DNA of 56,664 bases, from the NCBI GenBank assembly GCA_001598975.1, contig BBXU01000415.1:1-56664 (forward strand), written 5' to 3'. This DNA is from Parachlorella kessleri (taxonomy: Eukaryota > Chlorophyta > Trebouxiophyceae > Chlorellales > Chlorellaceae). A program made the position numbers and the translations under genes. Under the pieces are notes generated by a model. The model did no database searches, had not been told where the DNA came from, and saw only the letters and a list, made by a program, of their open reading frames with translations. Of this stretch, positions 34,587-48,000 are shown piece by piece. Position 1 is the stretch's first letter. Each line of letters opens with the position of its first letter.

Positions 34587-37500
34587 CTACTCCACCATGT
34601 GCTGCAAGTCACTCAGCACGTCCCGCAGCTCCTGGGCCAGCACACCCGCAGCCCTGCTGCGCCCCAACACGGGTAGCACTTCTCCCACCAGCAGGTCCTC
34701 CCGTTTGTCAAGGTCCAGCAGCCTGGGCTGCCACCCACTACCATGCGCGGACATGCCACTGCCCGCCATGTCAGGCACCCCCACTCTGGCAGTGTCTGAG
34801 AGCTGCTGGTCAAGCTCTGGTGGTGACGAAGCTGGATGGCCTGCTGGTGGGAAAGGTGGGCCAAGAAGCTCCATGCACAGCTCTCTGAGGCGTTCCAAAT
34901 CTCCCGACTCTGCAAAGCAGGCCCAAACCCTTTGCACGCCTCAGTGGTCAGCAAGCCGCGTCACCTTTTTCCCAGCGAGGTAAGAGGGGAACTGGAGGAG
35001 TGACCAACTAACATCAGATTGACCAGCAGGTGCCCTTCAGCCCAAAAAAGTGCAAACAAAGAGAAGAGAGAGGCATGTGATTGAGGTCTCAAGCACCTGA
35101 GAGCAGCTGCGCATAGGAGCGAAGTGCACGTCGGTACTCCTGGGGCGACTGGAGACACAACGCTGCTGCCAAGTTGCTTTCCAGCAAAGCGCGTGACTGC
35201 TGCTGCTGCGTTGGCCGGCTATTTAGCAAGGAGCGCGGCTGGACGGCCTGGGAGCCGGCCAACGTCCTCATTTGCAGCCCTGCCAACTCGCCTGCAGAAA
35301 GGCACAGCCCACTCCTCTAGTTGGTCGCTAGCTGGCACACAATAACCAAAGACTTCAGAAGACTTATTTTCATACTGCAGTCACAGGACACCATGCAGCT
35401 CTGGAGGGCACAAGCGAATGTTAGTGGCGCTTGGTGGCCAAGACGCAACAGGCTGCTGAAGGGTCTTGGTTATAGATGACTGTGGGAGAACAGCCACTAA
35501 CGCAGCAGGGCTAAAAGTCCGCACCTTGGCTTGGCAGCGCAATGGAGGGGATGTAGGGAGTACCACTGTAGGCCTCCTCGGCCACACACATCCACTCCTC
35601 CATGCCAGGGTGCCACACATAGGCCCGGTGGCTGCTCATCGTCAGCATCGGCCACCCCTGCCGCGACAGCCGAGCGTCCACCACTGCGATGAGCAGGAAG
35701 GTAGCAACAAGGGACTTTGGCTCCCAGCAGTGTGCTGACGGACCCACAGGTGGAGGCTGGCATGCAGGCGGGCAAGCACGGTGTCTGCTTGGTCTGTTAA
35801 GTGGCACCCAGGAAAATCGCTAAGCACTACAACAACTGCAGGACATGCTTTGCAACCTAGCAAAAGACTAGCCAGCAGTGGACATTAACTCGCCAAGACA
35901 AGTGTACCAGCCTCCGGCCCGGATCACTGCATTCAATGGGGGGCGCATGCATCATGCACAGCACTTACACTGCGACCCGTCCTCCACAAGCGGCCCCAGC
36001 GTGCTGTTCAGCAGGGCTCGCTGCTGGCCCACATGCAGCAGCTTCACTCGGCCGGTGGTGGTGATAGCCAGCAGCAGCCAGGCGCCATCACAGGCCAGCC
36101 TGGCCAAGCCGGCGCCCAACTTGAAGCAGCCACCAAGGCGGCGCCCCGCCGGTGAATACAGCTGCAGGCGGCAGGGAGCAGCCGCGTCAGGCCCTAGGTC
36201 ATATATCATATGTGTTAAATTATAGCCGTCCTGTACCTCAAGACAGGGATAGGACCCTCGCTCAGTTTCTGTGCTGGACATTGTTCGTGACATCTCTACT
36301 GTCGGGCACGCACATACAAGCTAAGCCTGTGCTCCGCGGTGCCAGCCTGAATGCTGTGGCCCCTTTCATTCAACCAGCAACCGCCGCTCTGCAGTCTACA
36401 GCCTAGCGCCAAGCTGAGGAGGCGGCAGCACTTACCACCACAGACCCGTCTTGCAACCCCACAGCAGCAAAGTGTTGCGTTGCACAGGCGCAGACTGCCT
36501 GCCCAGCCAGCAGGTCTGCCCAGACAGCCTGCTGGCCCCGCAGGCACATCAGCTCCACATGCGGCCTGCCGCCCAGACCTCGATCCCTGTGTGCATGGCC
36601 AGCGCTCCAGCGTTTTGGTTTAAGTGGTTTAAGGAAGAGCAGCCGACCTCGGTACGGAAATGCCACACTGCAATGGATCTCCTCAGGGAAAGATAGAAAG
36701 GGAGCCAGAGACAGGCGCAGTTAACACAACGTCCCTGGCCAGCCTGTTGTACGCTGTTGTGCTAGTTACACGTCATAGAGCCGGCGGATGACCACGCAGT
36801 GGAGCAGTAAGTATGCATAACCAGGCAAGATGTTTCATTGGAAATGCATGTGGAGACATCCAACGAAGCTCAGGCTATGCTGCCGGCCCACCTGTTGGCT
36901 ATCCGCAGTTCCCTTGGGGGTGGAGGGGCTCCCTCGCCCTCCCAACTGGCCCCTGCCTGCTGCTGCTGCCGCCGCTCTTCGCCCTGGAACTGCACGCTCC
37001 AATCTTGCCGCACGTCCGCGGCCTGCAACACCTGCACAGGGCCCCATGCCCCGCCAGCAGCCCCAGGCGGCAGCCCTGCCGCCCCTGCTGACGGCTGCGG
37101 CAGCCCAGCAGCTGCCCCTGCAGCTCCCAGATGGCCATTGGGGGCCCTGGCTGCAAGTGCAGCAGCAGGACCTGCGCCGGTTGCCCGGCCCGAGGGACCG
37201 GCTGCCCCACTAGCGAGCGCTTGCCGCTGTCGCTTGGCTGCAGGCGCAGCTGCACCACCACTTGCAGGCGGGACTGAAGGCTGCCTAGTTGGGGGTGGCG
37301 GCATGGCCCCACCACGCGCTGGATCCCCAGGACCGGCCCCCGCCGCCGCCGCCGCTGTTATTGTCGCTGCTGGGGCTGCCTTGGGATTTACTGGCTCTGG
37401 GGCGAGCCGCCGCTTCTGCCCATTCCGCACCGGCGCAGGCTGGGCTGCGCTGGCTGCGCCTCCCAAGGGTGCGCTCCCAGCAGCCCCGCCAAAACCAACT

Positions 37501-40292
37501 TGGGTTTCTCCGCCCGCCCCCATGCGGCCTGCAAGCTTGGCTTCAAGCAGATCGATGCCTGCGGCGGGCTTGGTTGCTGGTCGAGTTTCCCATACTGCTG
37601 GGAGAGAGCGGTTGGACGGTGCCAGGGCTGCTTGCCAGGCGTCAGGCGCCTTGCCACCTGTGCGGAACAGTTGCTGAGGATCATGAAGGTCCAGCTTGCA
37701 CGGCTGGAGCTTGACCGTCAACACGCAAGGGCCTCATTTGCATTGTCAGTTGGTACTTCAGGAGAAGGGACCACGTATGCTGGCCGACATCAGGCGGACT
37801 TACCTTCGGGGTCCCCTGCCAGCTGCTGGGCACCCAACACCGTCGGTGCCGCTGCTGCAAGCCGGTCTGGCTGCCCCTGGGGCGCAGCAGCCAGCTGGTC
37901 GCCGTCAGCCTCCAGCTGTTCTACGGACTCGGCAAAGAGCAGTGCGCCGCCCTCGCCGCGCTGCCTGCCGCCATACAGGTCCCGCAGGGCCTCCTCCATC
38001 TCTGCCTCGCTAGCCGCCCGACCAAGCTCTGACTGGCTGAACTGGAAGACACCCACCGTGCCTGGAGGGACACAAGGGCCAGGAATGGACTCTAGGAGGG
38101 AAGGAGGTAGTGGCCACGTGCACCACTGGCTCGAGGAAAGGTGGGGCAGCAGTGTCTCACATATTCAAGCTGTAAGTGGGCCGCAGCATTATGTGAGATC
38201 CGAGGCACAAATGGAAACACCAGTGAGCAAAGACAGCACACACACAGAGCATACCAGACAGGCACTACACGTCCACTGAATCTGAAGGCGTACCATCGGT
38301 GGAGCAGGCCAGCAATGTGTAGCCATCAGACGTCCAGCTCACATCCGCAACCCCTTGCTTGAAGAGCGCCTTGCCAGCAAACAAGGGGGCCCCACCCGCG
38401 GCGCTCCAGACTGCAATCAGACAGCCCTTTAAAAAAACTTGCCGCCTCTTCCAACTGATGACCCTGGCTGCCTGTGTTGCATATGCATTTGCTACAGGCA
38501 TCCTTGTGCGCCATACCAAGCTGCAAGGCGACCTGCCCAGACGTCCGGTAAGCACTATCACTGAATCCCAGTGAATCCACGTACTCACCCACCACCCTCC
38601 TATCATTTCCAGCAGTTGCCAGAATAGGAGTTACATGCTCCTGGAAGGCTGCCGGCTTGCCATTGCTGGGCCCCTCCTTGGCCACGGGCAGGTGAAACAA
38701 TTTGGGGTTGAATGCGGTGGACACAACCGCCCCTGCAGGGCAATGCTGAGGACATTTATAACTTCACTGCCAGGAGCGCAGGATCATCAGCGGAATCGGC
38801 AGCATTCCAGGCGGGAATGAATGGTGGGCACTGGGTTCAAGCCAACCTCCCTTATTCTCCGTCACACTGAAAAGCAATCTAACAGTGGCAGGGCTGCTAC
38901 AGGTTCTCAGAGACTGAATGCAGAAACACTGGAGGCTCCTGATGCTGCACAGGCAAACACTCAAGCAGCCTGGCATGCTTTGCTTCCAGCCCTAGCCAGC
39001 CCCTCCTGCCACTCAGCCACCCTACCCCAAAGGAGCCCGCCCCTGAACCCGCCCATATGGACAGACCTGTATGCCCTGACAGGAAGTTGTATTCACTGGC
39101 TTCCTGCCACTGCTCCCGCTTTATGATGACCGCGCAATGGTTGCCCTGCTGGAAGGCGTTGCCCGTCAGCAGCCACTGGCCCTCAGGCGAGAAGCTAAGG
39201 CGCGTGGCAAAGGTGTCTGTGATGCTGCGCTTGTAGGGCTTGTCTATGGTGGCCAGCGGGGCCCAGTCGGCCGTGCTATACACCACCACGGTATGGTCGT
39301 CCGACTGTGGAGGGGCAGCAGGCAGACAGGCAGGCAGGTGGCGAGGTTGTGGCAATGAGCCTCACCGGAGCATACTGGGCTGCGCAGTATATAGAGGGTC
39401 GCCCTTCAAGCAAGGTGACTTCACTGATCGACCACAAGGCAGACTTAAGGCCTCCGGGGTCCGCTCCAAGCCAGGAATGGGAGCTTCCCTCCTACAGATG
39501 CATCGACTGCTGGTTGCAGTCTGGTGCCAACCGTCCCTAGCCTGCAACAAAGTGTGTCATACGCCTGCTCGTCTGCTCTTTACACACAAAGCAAGCTGCA
39601 CATGCACTGGCCCGCACATTCCCTACCCCTAATCAACCGGTACCTGGGCGGCCAGGTATGAGCCCACGGGGTCCCACTGCACCCCCTTGACAAAGCTCCT
39701 CTGTGCAGTCAGTGTTGCCAGCCGGCCGCCGCCCGCCGCCATGTCCCACACAATCACGCTGCAGTCCGTGCTGGCTGTAGCCAGCTTGGAGTTGTCGTGA
39801 GACCAGGCCAGGTCGCTGATGTTTGAGGCATGGCCGCGCAGCATCAGCTTGGGCCGCCAGTTCTCCACACTGCTGGTTGTGCTGCCCAGCGTCGTGCCGC
39901 CAGCGCCAGCCAGCTGGTGGTAGATGATAACCGAGAAGTCGTCAGAGCCGGATGCCAGGAGCTTGCCATCGTAGCTGAAGCGCACAACGTTGACGGCGCC
40001 AGTGTGCTCCACCAGCATGGCCAGCAGCTTGTTGGTGGAGGGCTGGACCTCCACATTCGCGTCTAAAGCCGCTGGCAGGTTCCATATCTTGACCTTCTGG
40101 TCGATGCCGCCCGTGGCAAAGCGCAGCCCTTTGGGCTGGGCGTGCACCGAGTAGATGGCACCTGCAGAGGCACGCAAGTCCGTGGGGTCGGCTGTGGCAC
40201 GAGGCCTACAGCAGAAGTTGGACAAGCAATATGGTATTGGAGTAGCACGGCTAACCTTCGTGTTGCGCCCAGCTCAGTATGTCCAATAACAT
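34587..40292 (-). CDS. HIRA: HIRA histone chaperone subunit (WD40, B-like motif, Hira domain)
   Basis: Exons 40292-40256, 40161-39644, 39304-39067, 38732-38589, 38410-38294, 38061-37804, 37732-36892, 36586-36436, 36161-35969, 35683-35525, 35291-35097 and 34909-34587 give 1057 aa (human 1017). The small first exon (MLLDILSWAQHEG) joins AIYSVHAQPKGLRFATGG, the HIRA start. WD40 repeats follow (SYDGKLLASGSDD, HDNSKLATASTD, WTSDGYTLLACSTDGT). Exon 7 is a long Ala/Pro/Gly linker holding NGQKRRLAPEPV, resembling the B motif that binds ASF1. The C-terminal Hira domain has AVWADLLAG, AVGLQDGSVV, YSPAGRR, YVWHPGMEEW and the terminal REDLLVGEVLPVLG. Known: HIRA deposits histone H3.3 with H4 independently of replication. 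Exon 7's acceptor (AAATGAG|GC) is weak but in phase. Confidence 0.93.
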
Positions 40293-40484
40293 GATTATGG
40301 CAAGCAGGCAATCAGTATCACACGTCACATCGGCGACGATCACTTTGCATGAAACAGCTAAGAGCTGACGCAAACCACACCAATGTAAACACTCTCCAGA
40401 TCGCATGTATCCCAATTTCCGAAAGTTTTTAACGTAGCATGAGTAATCCGCCCGGGGGGGGGGGCATTCCTTCAAGTGTAGCAT

Positions 40485-40560
40485 GCCTGCTTTCCGACGC
40501 AGCTGGCACCCGCCACACTGCTGTCTGACCCTTTCCTGTCACGTGCATTTCCATCTTAAA
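40485..40560 (+). repeat. Dispersed repeat R2, first copy
   Basis: Shares the stretch beginning GACGCAGCTGGCACCCGCC, then TGACCC, TTCCTGTCACGTGCA and ATCT with 49932-50006. By eye about 85-90% of bases match over about 70 bases. Confidence 0.75.
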
Positions 40561-40739
40561 TGTAGCATGTGGGGAAGTCAAACCTCCTGGCCCCTTGCCT
40601 GTCAGGAGCCCTTCCCATTCGGTCACTGTCCTCACTTGAATAGGCCACCCTTGGAATGGGTCAAGGTTGCAGGCAACTTGTTGGCACTGAATGCCAACAA
40701 ACAGCAGGTAGGGGTGAACTGGACTGACAGGGCCGGGTG

Positions 40740-40825
40740 CAGTTATTAGCATGGGTGGCAAGTAGTGCAAACAGGGAGTAGAGCTGGGCTGGCCTGGACT
40801 GGCAGGGCTGGATGCAGAATGAGTT
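40740..40825 (+). repeat. Dispersed repeat R1, intergenic copy
   Basis: Contains TTATTAGCATGGGTGGCA, a degraded core and GGCTGGATGCAGAATG, sharing both ends with the kinase-intron copy at 3717. Confidence 0.7.
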
Positions 40826-41273
40826 ATGCTCCCTAGCATATCACCCCCCGAGCACTGGCGGTCAGCGGTGTCAGTCAGCTCGGTAAGGAGGCCGGATGCA
40901 CGCACTGATAGATGCGTGGGTCGACATATTCCTGAGCTCATGTTCTGCGCACCCGTCTCAGCCAGGGTCAGGGTTGAGCTACTTAACTGGGGGAGGCTAG
41001 AACCGGTCATTCATTTCAGCGCCCACTAGAAGGCATGCAGGCGGAACACAAGTTCTACAGGATCCAGTTTGCGAGGAAGTCCTTTGCCTAGTCTAAATGA
41101 ATACAGAGGTGTGCAAGTCCCCAAGATGATACCACCAGCTATCTCTGCCCCAGCGACACAGCCGGGTGACCATGTTGGCAGCTGCAGCTCTGGCAGTGTC
41201 CCTCATGGGCTGCTGGTGACACACCCCACTCTAAGCAGGTCTGCCAATCCAGCCAAGTGCCGCTCGACCCTGG

Positions 41274-44216
41274 TCACTGCTTGCTGTAGAGCGCCTGCTT
41301 ACTGAGGTCGAACATATACTTGACGTTCTCCTCCGGCGTCCCAACCTGCACAAAAGACGCATGTGCCCTTGGTTGCACCTGCTCATGCCAAGCAAGCCAT
41401 GGGCAAGACACATTTCTCCTTGCACATGTCACTCTTCACTGCATAGGCCAAAAACTGCATGGTTTGAACAGGCCAAGCACCGGCACCCCTCGGAAGCCCC
41501 AGGCCACCATCATCACATAATCGGAACTTTGAGTAACAACCAAGCCCGGCCACACGCCAGCCAAAGTGCTTACCAGCACCCCATGCCCCAGGTTGAGAAT
41601 ATGGCCGCTGTGTCCCGCCTTGGAGATACAATCGTCCACCGCTGCTTTGACGGCCTCTTGCGAGCCAAAGAGCACCACAGGGTCCACATTCCCCTGCAAA
41701 CAAGTGGTGTCAAAGTGCAGCCAGGTCTCAATTCATAGCTGTGTCCATCAACATAGTGCGAAGACGGGGATGCCGCCGGCCCCTGCGCCCAGCTTGCAGG
41801 CATATTGCACAGCAACATCGCAACATGGGCTCAGGCTGTCAAGGAACCACACAATCTTCAGTCTCAAAGCTCCGAGCAACTGTCCCGGCAAAAGGAAGGA
41901 GGCGCCTCTGCCGCCTCCAGTGAGCCCGTAGACCCTGCCTACTCATGCGCAGCAGCTGCCTCCCACAGCCATCCGCCCCTTCAGGGTGTTGGCTTGCCAA
42001 GTTGCCAGCCGTGCACAAGACCATACCCACCTGCACCGCCACATGCTGCCCCAACCGTGCGCGTGCGTCTGCCATGTCCACCGTCCAGTCGAGGCCGATG
42101 ACGTCGGCCCCTGTCTGGCCCATGCGCTCCAGCAAGCCGCCGCTGCCGTTGGCGTAGAGCGTCAGGGGCGTGTGTGGGTGGGTGGCCTTCACCTTGCGAA
42201 TGATCTGCTCAATGTAGGGCCGCGACCAACGGTCCCAGTCCTGCAGGCACGCACCAGGCACGCCCATTGGGTTGTTTGTGGGTTAATGCAAGCCTGCTTC
42301 TTAGCGGGGGTGGTTGTGTAGGGCCACGGCGTGACTTAGGTGGGGTGTGGCCTGGGTCCCACTGAGCAACTCCCAAACTTGAGCAGGCTGCCACACAGCT
42401 ACTCAACTCACCTGCCGACTACATTCCTGTTAGTTCAGCATACAGCCATTCTAGCATTTTCGATTCTTGGTTAGCAGCCAGTCAGAGTTTCAAGTTTCAA
42501 GCTCTTTCCCCTGTGCTGAGGGCAGACCATGATCCTGCCACTAGCTGCCAAGGAGACCTGCCAGCCTTGAGGGAAAGCTCTCTTGACCTCCAACGTTCAG
42601 ATACCAAGGTATCCATCGCACCTTTGGTGGTAGCTGTCCCCCCCAGGAGTCGAACATCATGATGCAGTCTGCGCCCGAGTCTATTTGGTACTTGACGTAC
42701 TCCGCTATCTGGTCGGCCACATGTGTGAGCAGGGCGTCCAAGAATTGGGGGTCTGCAGGCACACAGAGAGATTGGTGGGGGGGCACGGCAGGGTCACCAT
42801 GTCTATCGTAACACAGGGCCTATGGTCCACACACGTACCCGGTGCTGTGCCTTGGGGTACAGCCGGACAGAGGGCGTGGGCCCCAGGGTGAGACCTTCTA
42901 TGTGGCACTCGCATCCCCAAAACGGCACGCAGAGAGTCAGCTGGCTGGGGGTTGTGACACCACACACACCAGCACATAGCGAATAGTTCCATCCTGCTAG
43001 CCTCATGCGGAGGATCCCTGGCGCTCCTCAAACCCTGACACAACGCAGCGACGAGCTCAGCCACTGCCCCTCCGCAGGCCAAGCCCCGCACCCACCCGTG
43101 AACATCATGCTCTTGATGGTCTTGTACAGAGAGGAGCTGGCCCCCTCCACAATGTATGTGGCCAGGGTCCAGGGGCAGCCCACAAAGCCCAGCACCGCCG
43201 CCTGGCCGCCAACCTCGGCCTTGAGCAGCCGCAGCGACTCGCCCACAAAGTGGAGCTTGTCCAGCTCGATAGCATGCAGCTCCTTCAGCTGCAAACAGAC
43301 AAGCGCCAGGGCGGGGTGGGCAGGGAGGTTCGCTGCCTTGCGTAGGCCCCATGTGGTGCCAACAGCCGCAGCGCAGCGCCGATGAAGTAGCCGCGCGGCA
43401 AATCAGGCGTCACCGGCATGTCCTTGCACGGCTGCGCGCTGTGTTTAGGTTTGGGTTGTCCTGAGCCCCCTCCCAAAACAAGCACAATACGGATTCTCCG
43501 CACTGCACCCTCATGCTGCCAAACGCCTCGGCAAGCAGCAGCAGGCTTGGCAAGTGCAGCGGCCCCCACCTGCTCCCTGGAGCGCAGCGGGTGATCAAGG
43601 ATGGGTCCCTTGTTGTCGTCAATCTCAAACTGGATCCCAAAGGCTGTGAGGGGCGTCAAGATGTCGCTGCACACCACACACAGTCCACAGACGTCAAGAG
43701 CCCTGAGCTGCGATCCGGCTGCCACTGGACCATGACAAACTGGGACAACCTGCCTGGCAAGGTGGCCCTGACAGCGGAAGAGATACCCAGGCAGGAGGGC
43801 CAGCTGTCGAGTTTGCTGCTGCCAAGCTGCTTGCCTTCCTGTGAGCGCTTGATCAGTCTAGGACTGCATCGCCTGGACCCGAATGCCCCGCTGCCGCCAT
43901 CTGTAACCCTCACCTGAAGATGATGACGCCGTCGGGCCTGAAGGACTCCCAGGGCTGCAGGCTGATCTGCACTATGAGGTCCGTCACCTCGGACCGCTGC
44001 CGGAAGGAGGGGTGCTTGGCTGCCAGGTCCCGGTACGCTTTCTGGTACCGCCCAGCTTGCCTCATCATCCTGCCAGAGAAGAGGCAAGATAGGCTGGTAG
44101 AATGTGTGTAGATGGTTCTGGTTCCCTTGCTAGCTTAGTTACGAATAGCGCAGGGCCCCTAGCCTATCGCACCAAATATGTGCTGCCTCCTCACGCCGCA
44201 CCAAGGTCAAAGTAGC

Positions 44217-44248
<32 letters not shown>

Positions 44249-44751
44249 ATCTGGGTTTTACTGCGCTGCATCGGGCAGGCGTCTTAGAGATTTTCATATA
44301 GCCTCCGCAGCGACGCGCTACCAAGCTGGTCACAGATATGCCCCGCGGCATGCTGGGTACATAGCCAGCCATACACCGAAATACTATCAACTCCAAATCG
44401 TCTTAAACTATGTTGCGTTTTCCACCCACCAGCAGGGCGGCCGCTCGATGGGCTCCTTCCTCGCCGCACGCACCATAAGCGGGTCTGCAACAGCAGTGTC
44501 CGGGTCTTGCTTAGGCCAGACCCCAGGCTGAAAATTCTTACTCAGATACTTATCAGCTTTCAGATATACAAGCAGACCACAACCGAGCCTCAAGCAATCG
44601 TGCCTAGGCAGCACTGACCCTGAGTTGCCGCCTGCTGTGCGACCACCTTCACCGCCCGGGCTGCATTGCTGTGCCTGCTACGTGTCTGTGGCTTCAACGG
44701 CGGCCCTGATGCGAATGCCCGCTGAGACAGGTGGGCAGCGGCAGCCCGCAT
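41274..44751 (-). CDS. UROD: Uroporphyrinogen decarboxylase, plastid-targeted
   Basis: Nine exons, 44751-44619, 44484-44430, 44069-43914, 43666-43570, 43288-43096, 42752-42622, 42240-42031, 41693-41574 and 41345-41274, give 388 aa with all phases correct. The first ~44 residues ([17 protein letters not shown]..., basic, Ala/Ser-rich) look like a transit peptide. Family motifs: [30 protein letters not shown] (substrate-binding Arg), [12 protein letters not shown] (catalytic Asp), [55 protein letters not shown] and [16 protein letters not shown]. Known: it removes four acetate carboxyls from uroporphyrinogen III to give coproporphyrinogen III, feeding haem and chlorophyll synthesis. It diverges from the SLC44-like gene across a 289-base spacer. 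Confidence 0.95.
44217..44248. repeat. CCTG tetranucleotide microsatellite
   Basis: About seven consecutive copies of CCTG, in intron 2 of the UROD gene. Confidence 0.85.
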
Positions 44752-45040
44752 GACGCCCCCAGCACCGCTTGCTGCCAATACTACCGTTAAGCCAGGGGGC
44801 TTCCAAGGCTGCCGATCTACTGATAATAGTGAAGGAGGTGCGCTAGAGAATGCAATTGGATGGGAGCATGATCCTTTGGGGGGTTCCTCGGATCCATTTC
44901 TTGCATTTTCGAGACCAACTCTGGGCGCTACCCCCCGACGCGTCCATGCAACCTGGGCTGGCTCTCCAGGCCCAGTTAAGGGTACCATTGGTTTTAAATT
45001 TACTTTGAAAGTTGCATACCCGTTATACAAGGTCGTCACC
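44752..45040. promoter_or_regulatory. Divergent promoter, UROD / SLC44-like
   Basis: 289 bases between diverging start codons. A small AT-rich patch (about 44985-45030) precedes the SLC44-like ATG. No defined element was recognised. Confidence 0.45.
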
Positions 45041-48000
45041 ATGGGACGAGAGGCGCCCTTGATGCCTGCCCAGCATTTTGCTTACCAAAGGGCCCCTCGC
45101 GATCGGGCTTGGGCGTTCGCATTTGTCCTTTTCTGGGTGGCTTCCGTGGTCGCTGGCGTGTATGCGATCACTCACAGGTGCGCCTCTAGAAGCAGTCCCT
45201 TGCTGCCGTCTTGGGTCGCTTCCCAGCCAAGAGGCTACACTCGCCTTAGCATCCCTGGCCAACTGAAGATGCATGCAGCGGGCGTCGTCGTAACTATGCA
45301 CCTTTTGGTAACAGGGCTAGGTCTGCACTGCCTATGCCAAGGGTGCCTGACACTTCTGTGGCGAGGTTTGCCCTGCCCGTGCCAAGCGTGCCTGGTTTGC
45401 CACTATGTTCAGGAACCCCAAGTTCACCCTGGACGGCAAGTATCTTGAAAACCCGGCACACTGCCCTTACCCCAAGGAGCGCAAGTTGCTGGAGGATCTT
45501 GACGTGAGTTCCCTGGCACATTCTGGGTTGAGGGACCCGACAGACTGGCTGAATCACCCGCAAACTGCCTGGAAAGGCTTGCTAGGTATGTCGTCCATCT
45601 ACTTGCAAAGCATGGCCGCACTACAAGGTGAACCACGAGCCCCAGAGCACAAAGGGGCTGCAGGGGAGGCTGCACAGGTGCGCCCTCTCTGCTTCCTGTG
45701 TCCGTCCACGTCGGCGGCCTGCCAGGAGTCCAGGGCTGCTCTCTCAACCTCTGCAGGGATCAGAGGACCCCAAGTTTGACCTGGCCGCCTTCTGGCGCTC
45801 TGCTGGCACGTGGCTGCTGGTGTCGGTGCTGGGCTCTCTGCTGGTGGGCATCGCGTTCCTGCAGTTGTTCAAGCGCCACTCGGGGGCCATGACCCGCGCC
45901 ACCATCTACACGCAGGTATCACAGCAGGCCTTTTGGATGACCCTTTTGTTGTCTTGGTTCATGTTCATGGGTGACGTTCGGGGGTGTGAATGGACATGTA
46001 GGTCGGCCCTGGGACCCTTCTGCATATGCATCCCACCCTTGATTACCCTGTGAACCTTAAAGTCTCCATGCCACCAGTATGTGTACAAAAGACTTGCTCG
46101 TCGCAGAACCTCGGCAGCTCTCTTCCCAACCCAGGAGCCAACCCACCAGTGCTCTTGTGTACAGGTGGCCGTGCCGCTTGCTGTGGGTCTCTCCCTGCTT
46201 TTTGCGGGCCAGGCCGTGCCAGGCATGGTCATGTTTGGCATGGCGGGCCTGGCCGCGTTTGTCTTCTGGCTGTGGCGGGCCGAGATAGGACTGGCCTCGC
46301 GCCTGCTGGGGGTGTCTGCGCACGGCCTGGTGGCCAACCCCCACCTCATCACCCTCACCGTGGTGCTGAACGTGCTGGGCCTGCTGTCCACGCTGCCCCT
46401 GCTGGTCTTCTCTGGTGAGGAAGCTCTCGTGATGTGCGACACCTCTATGCTATCGCCCTTGGCTGCCTACCTTGCTGGTATGGCGAGGGAACCCCTTCTA
46501 GGAATGTTACCAGCCCACCTTGCCTGTCCAACTCAGTCACCCTGTGCAGCAAAGAGCCATCCTTACTCCGCTTTCTTTCTTCTGCAGGGTTTGCATACAC
46601 AAATGGTGCGTTTGTGCCCAACCCAGACCGTGCCGGGGCCTCCCAGTGCGTGGACACTCAGGGCCAGGCCGTGCCCTGCTGCGCCTGGCAGCCCGAGCCG
46701 TGGGCGCTGGGCTTCATCAGCGGCGCGTCGCTGCTCATGCTCTGGACGCTACTGCTATACAACCAGATCCGCGTGTTCGTCATCAGCGGGACCATCGCGC
46801 AGTGGTGAGCGCCGGGCGGTGGGAGCTTGATGGGGCCTGGAAGGCTGAGGGAGTGTGCTGCTTGCTCAGGACTAGTGGGGCCTGTGCTGCGTGCAGCTCA
46901 CGCCATGTTTGCGAAGCTCCATCTGTGCGGTAGGCCACAGGCCAGCCGCTTGCCGCCTGGCAGCCTCCACGTCCTTCCCTTCAATCAGGCCCCCGTTAAT
47001 GTTTACGTCACTCCTGCTACCGCTGCCGCTGCAGGTATTTTGCTGCGCCAGGGAGCTCTGACGCTACCACCAAGGGCAGCACCACCCGCAGCCTGGGGCA
47101 TGCGCTGGGGCCCTCTTTCGGCTCCCTGTGCCTCAGCTCACTGGTGCTCACCATCACAGAGACGCTGCGGCAGGCCACAGAGAAGTGGGTTGGGGTCGGA
47201 CTGTCAGTGACGGGAGCTGTCAGCTGTCTGAGTCAGGTTGAGGGTAGGCATGCTGGTGTCGGTGGGCTGTCAGCTGGCGTGGTCTGCATATCATGCCTGC
47301 TAGTCATTTGAGGCTTTCTGGTAGCGTCGTCACTTCTGTCTGCGTGCCGTTGCTGCTGTTGCTTGCTCTTTGTCCGACCGTGGCTGGCCTAGATGGACCA
47401 GCCCCGTGAAGAGTGAACCAACTGAAGCGCCTGCCCTGCTGCCGCCGTGCAGTGCCCAGCAGGACAACCCTGAGGCGGGCCTGCTGCAAGTCTGCTTCTA
47501 TGTGTGCGCCCAGATGCTGTACTCCCTCATTGAGTACCTCACCAAGTTTGCCACCGTCATGACGGCTATCTCTGGGGACTCCTTCCTGACAGCTGGTGGG
47601 TGGCTGGCTGGCTGGCAGGCTGGGCTGCCAGGTGTCGAGCAGCAGGCAGGCCAGGGGTGCCCCGACAGCCTCATTTGGGTGCCAAGTGCTTGTTGCATCT
47701 CCTCAGCCACCTGGCGTTGGCGGTTCCTTTACGGACGGCGTGCATGGGAGGCAGAAAGATATGGTGACGCGTGTCTGGTTGTGGAGCGCATTAGGCTGCA
47801 ATGCGCTCGACATTGCAGTGCTCGTGCAGCGCTGTGGCGATGTTGGCGGCGTGCTCCTGCTGCAGGCCGCCGCGTGACTGACCTGCTGGTCCGCAACTTC
47901 CTCAACACCTTTGTGAGTGCAACTGTGTGGGAGCGTTTAACCTGCTGGGATGTCCTCTGTAACAATTTTTGGGTGTTATAAGCCATGTAGAGCAAGCCCT

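Larger units (their letters stand above)
40293..41273. other. HIRA-UROD spacer rich in dispersed repeats
   Basis: 980 bases upstream of HIRA and downstream of UROD. It holds a poly-G run at about 40453-40464, one R2 copy (40485-40560) and one R1 copy (40740-40825). A minus-strand ORF across 40429-41010 exists but is built from repeat sequence and shows no domain. Confidence 0.5.

Noticed and set aside
36838..37677. Plus-strand ORF of 279 codons
   Set aside because: Shadow of HIRA exon 7, which is phase-consistent with flanking exons. The plus-strand translation shows no domain.
40429..41010. Minus-strand ORF of 193 codons in the HIRA-UROD spacer
   Set aside because: It covers the R1 and R2 repeats and a poly-G run. 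Similarity to an ORF at 49720-49995 comes from R2 itself, not from a conserved protein.
44217..44248. Possible CRISPR-like or telomeric array at the CCTG run
   Set aside because: It is a simple tetranucleotide microsatellite with no spacers.
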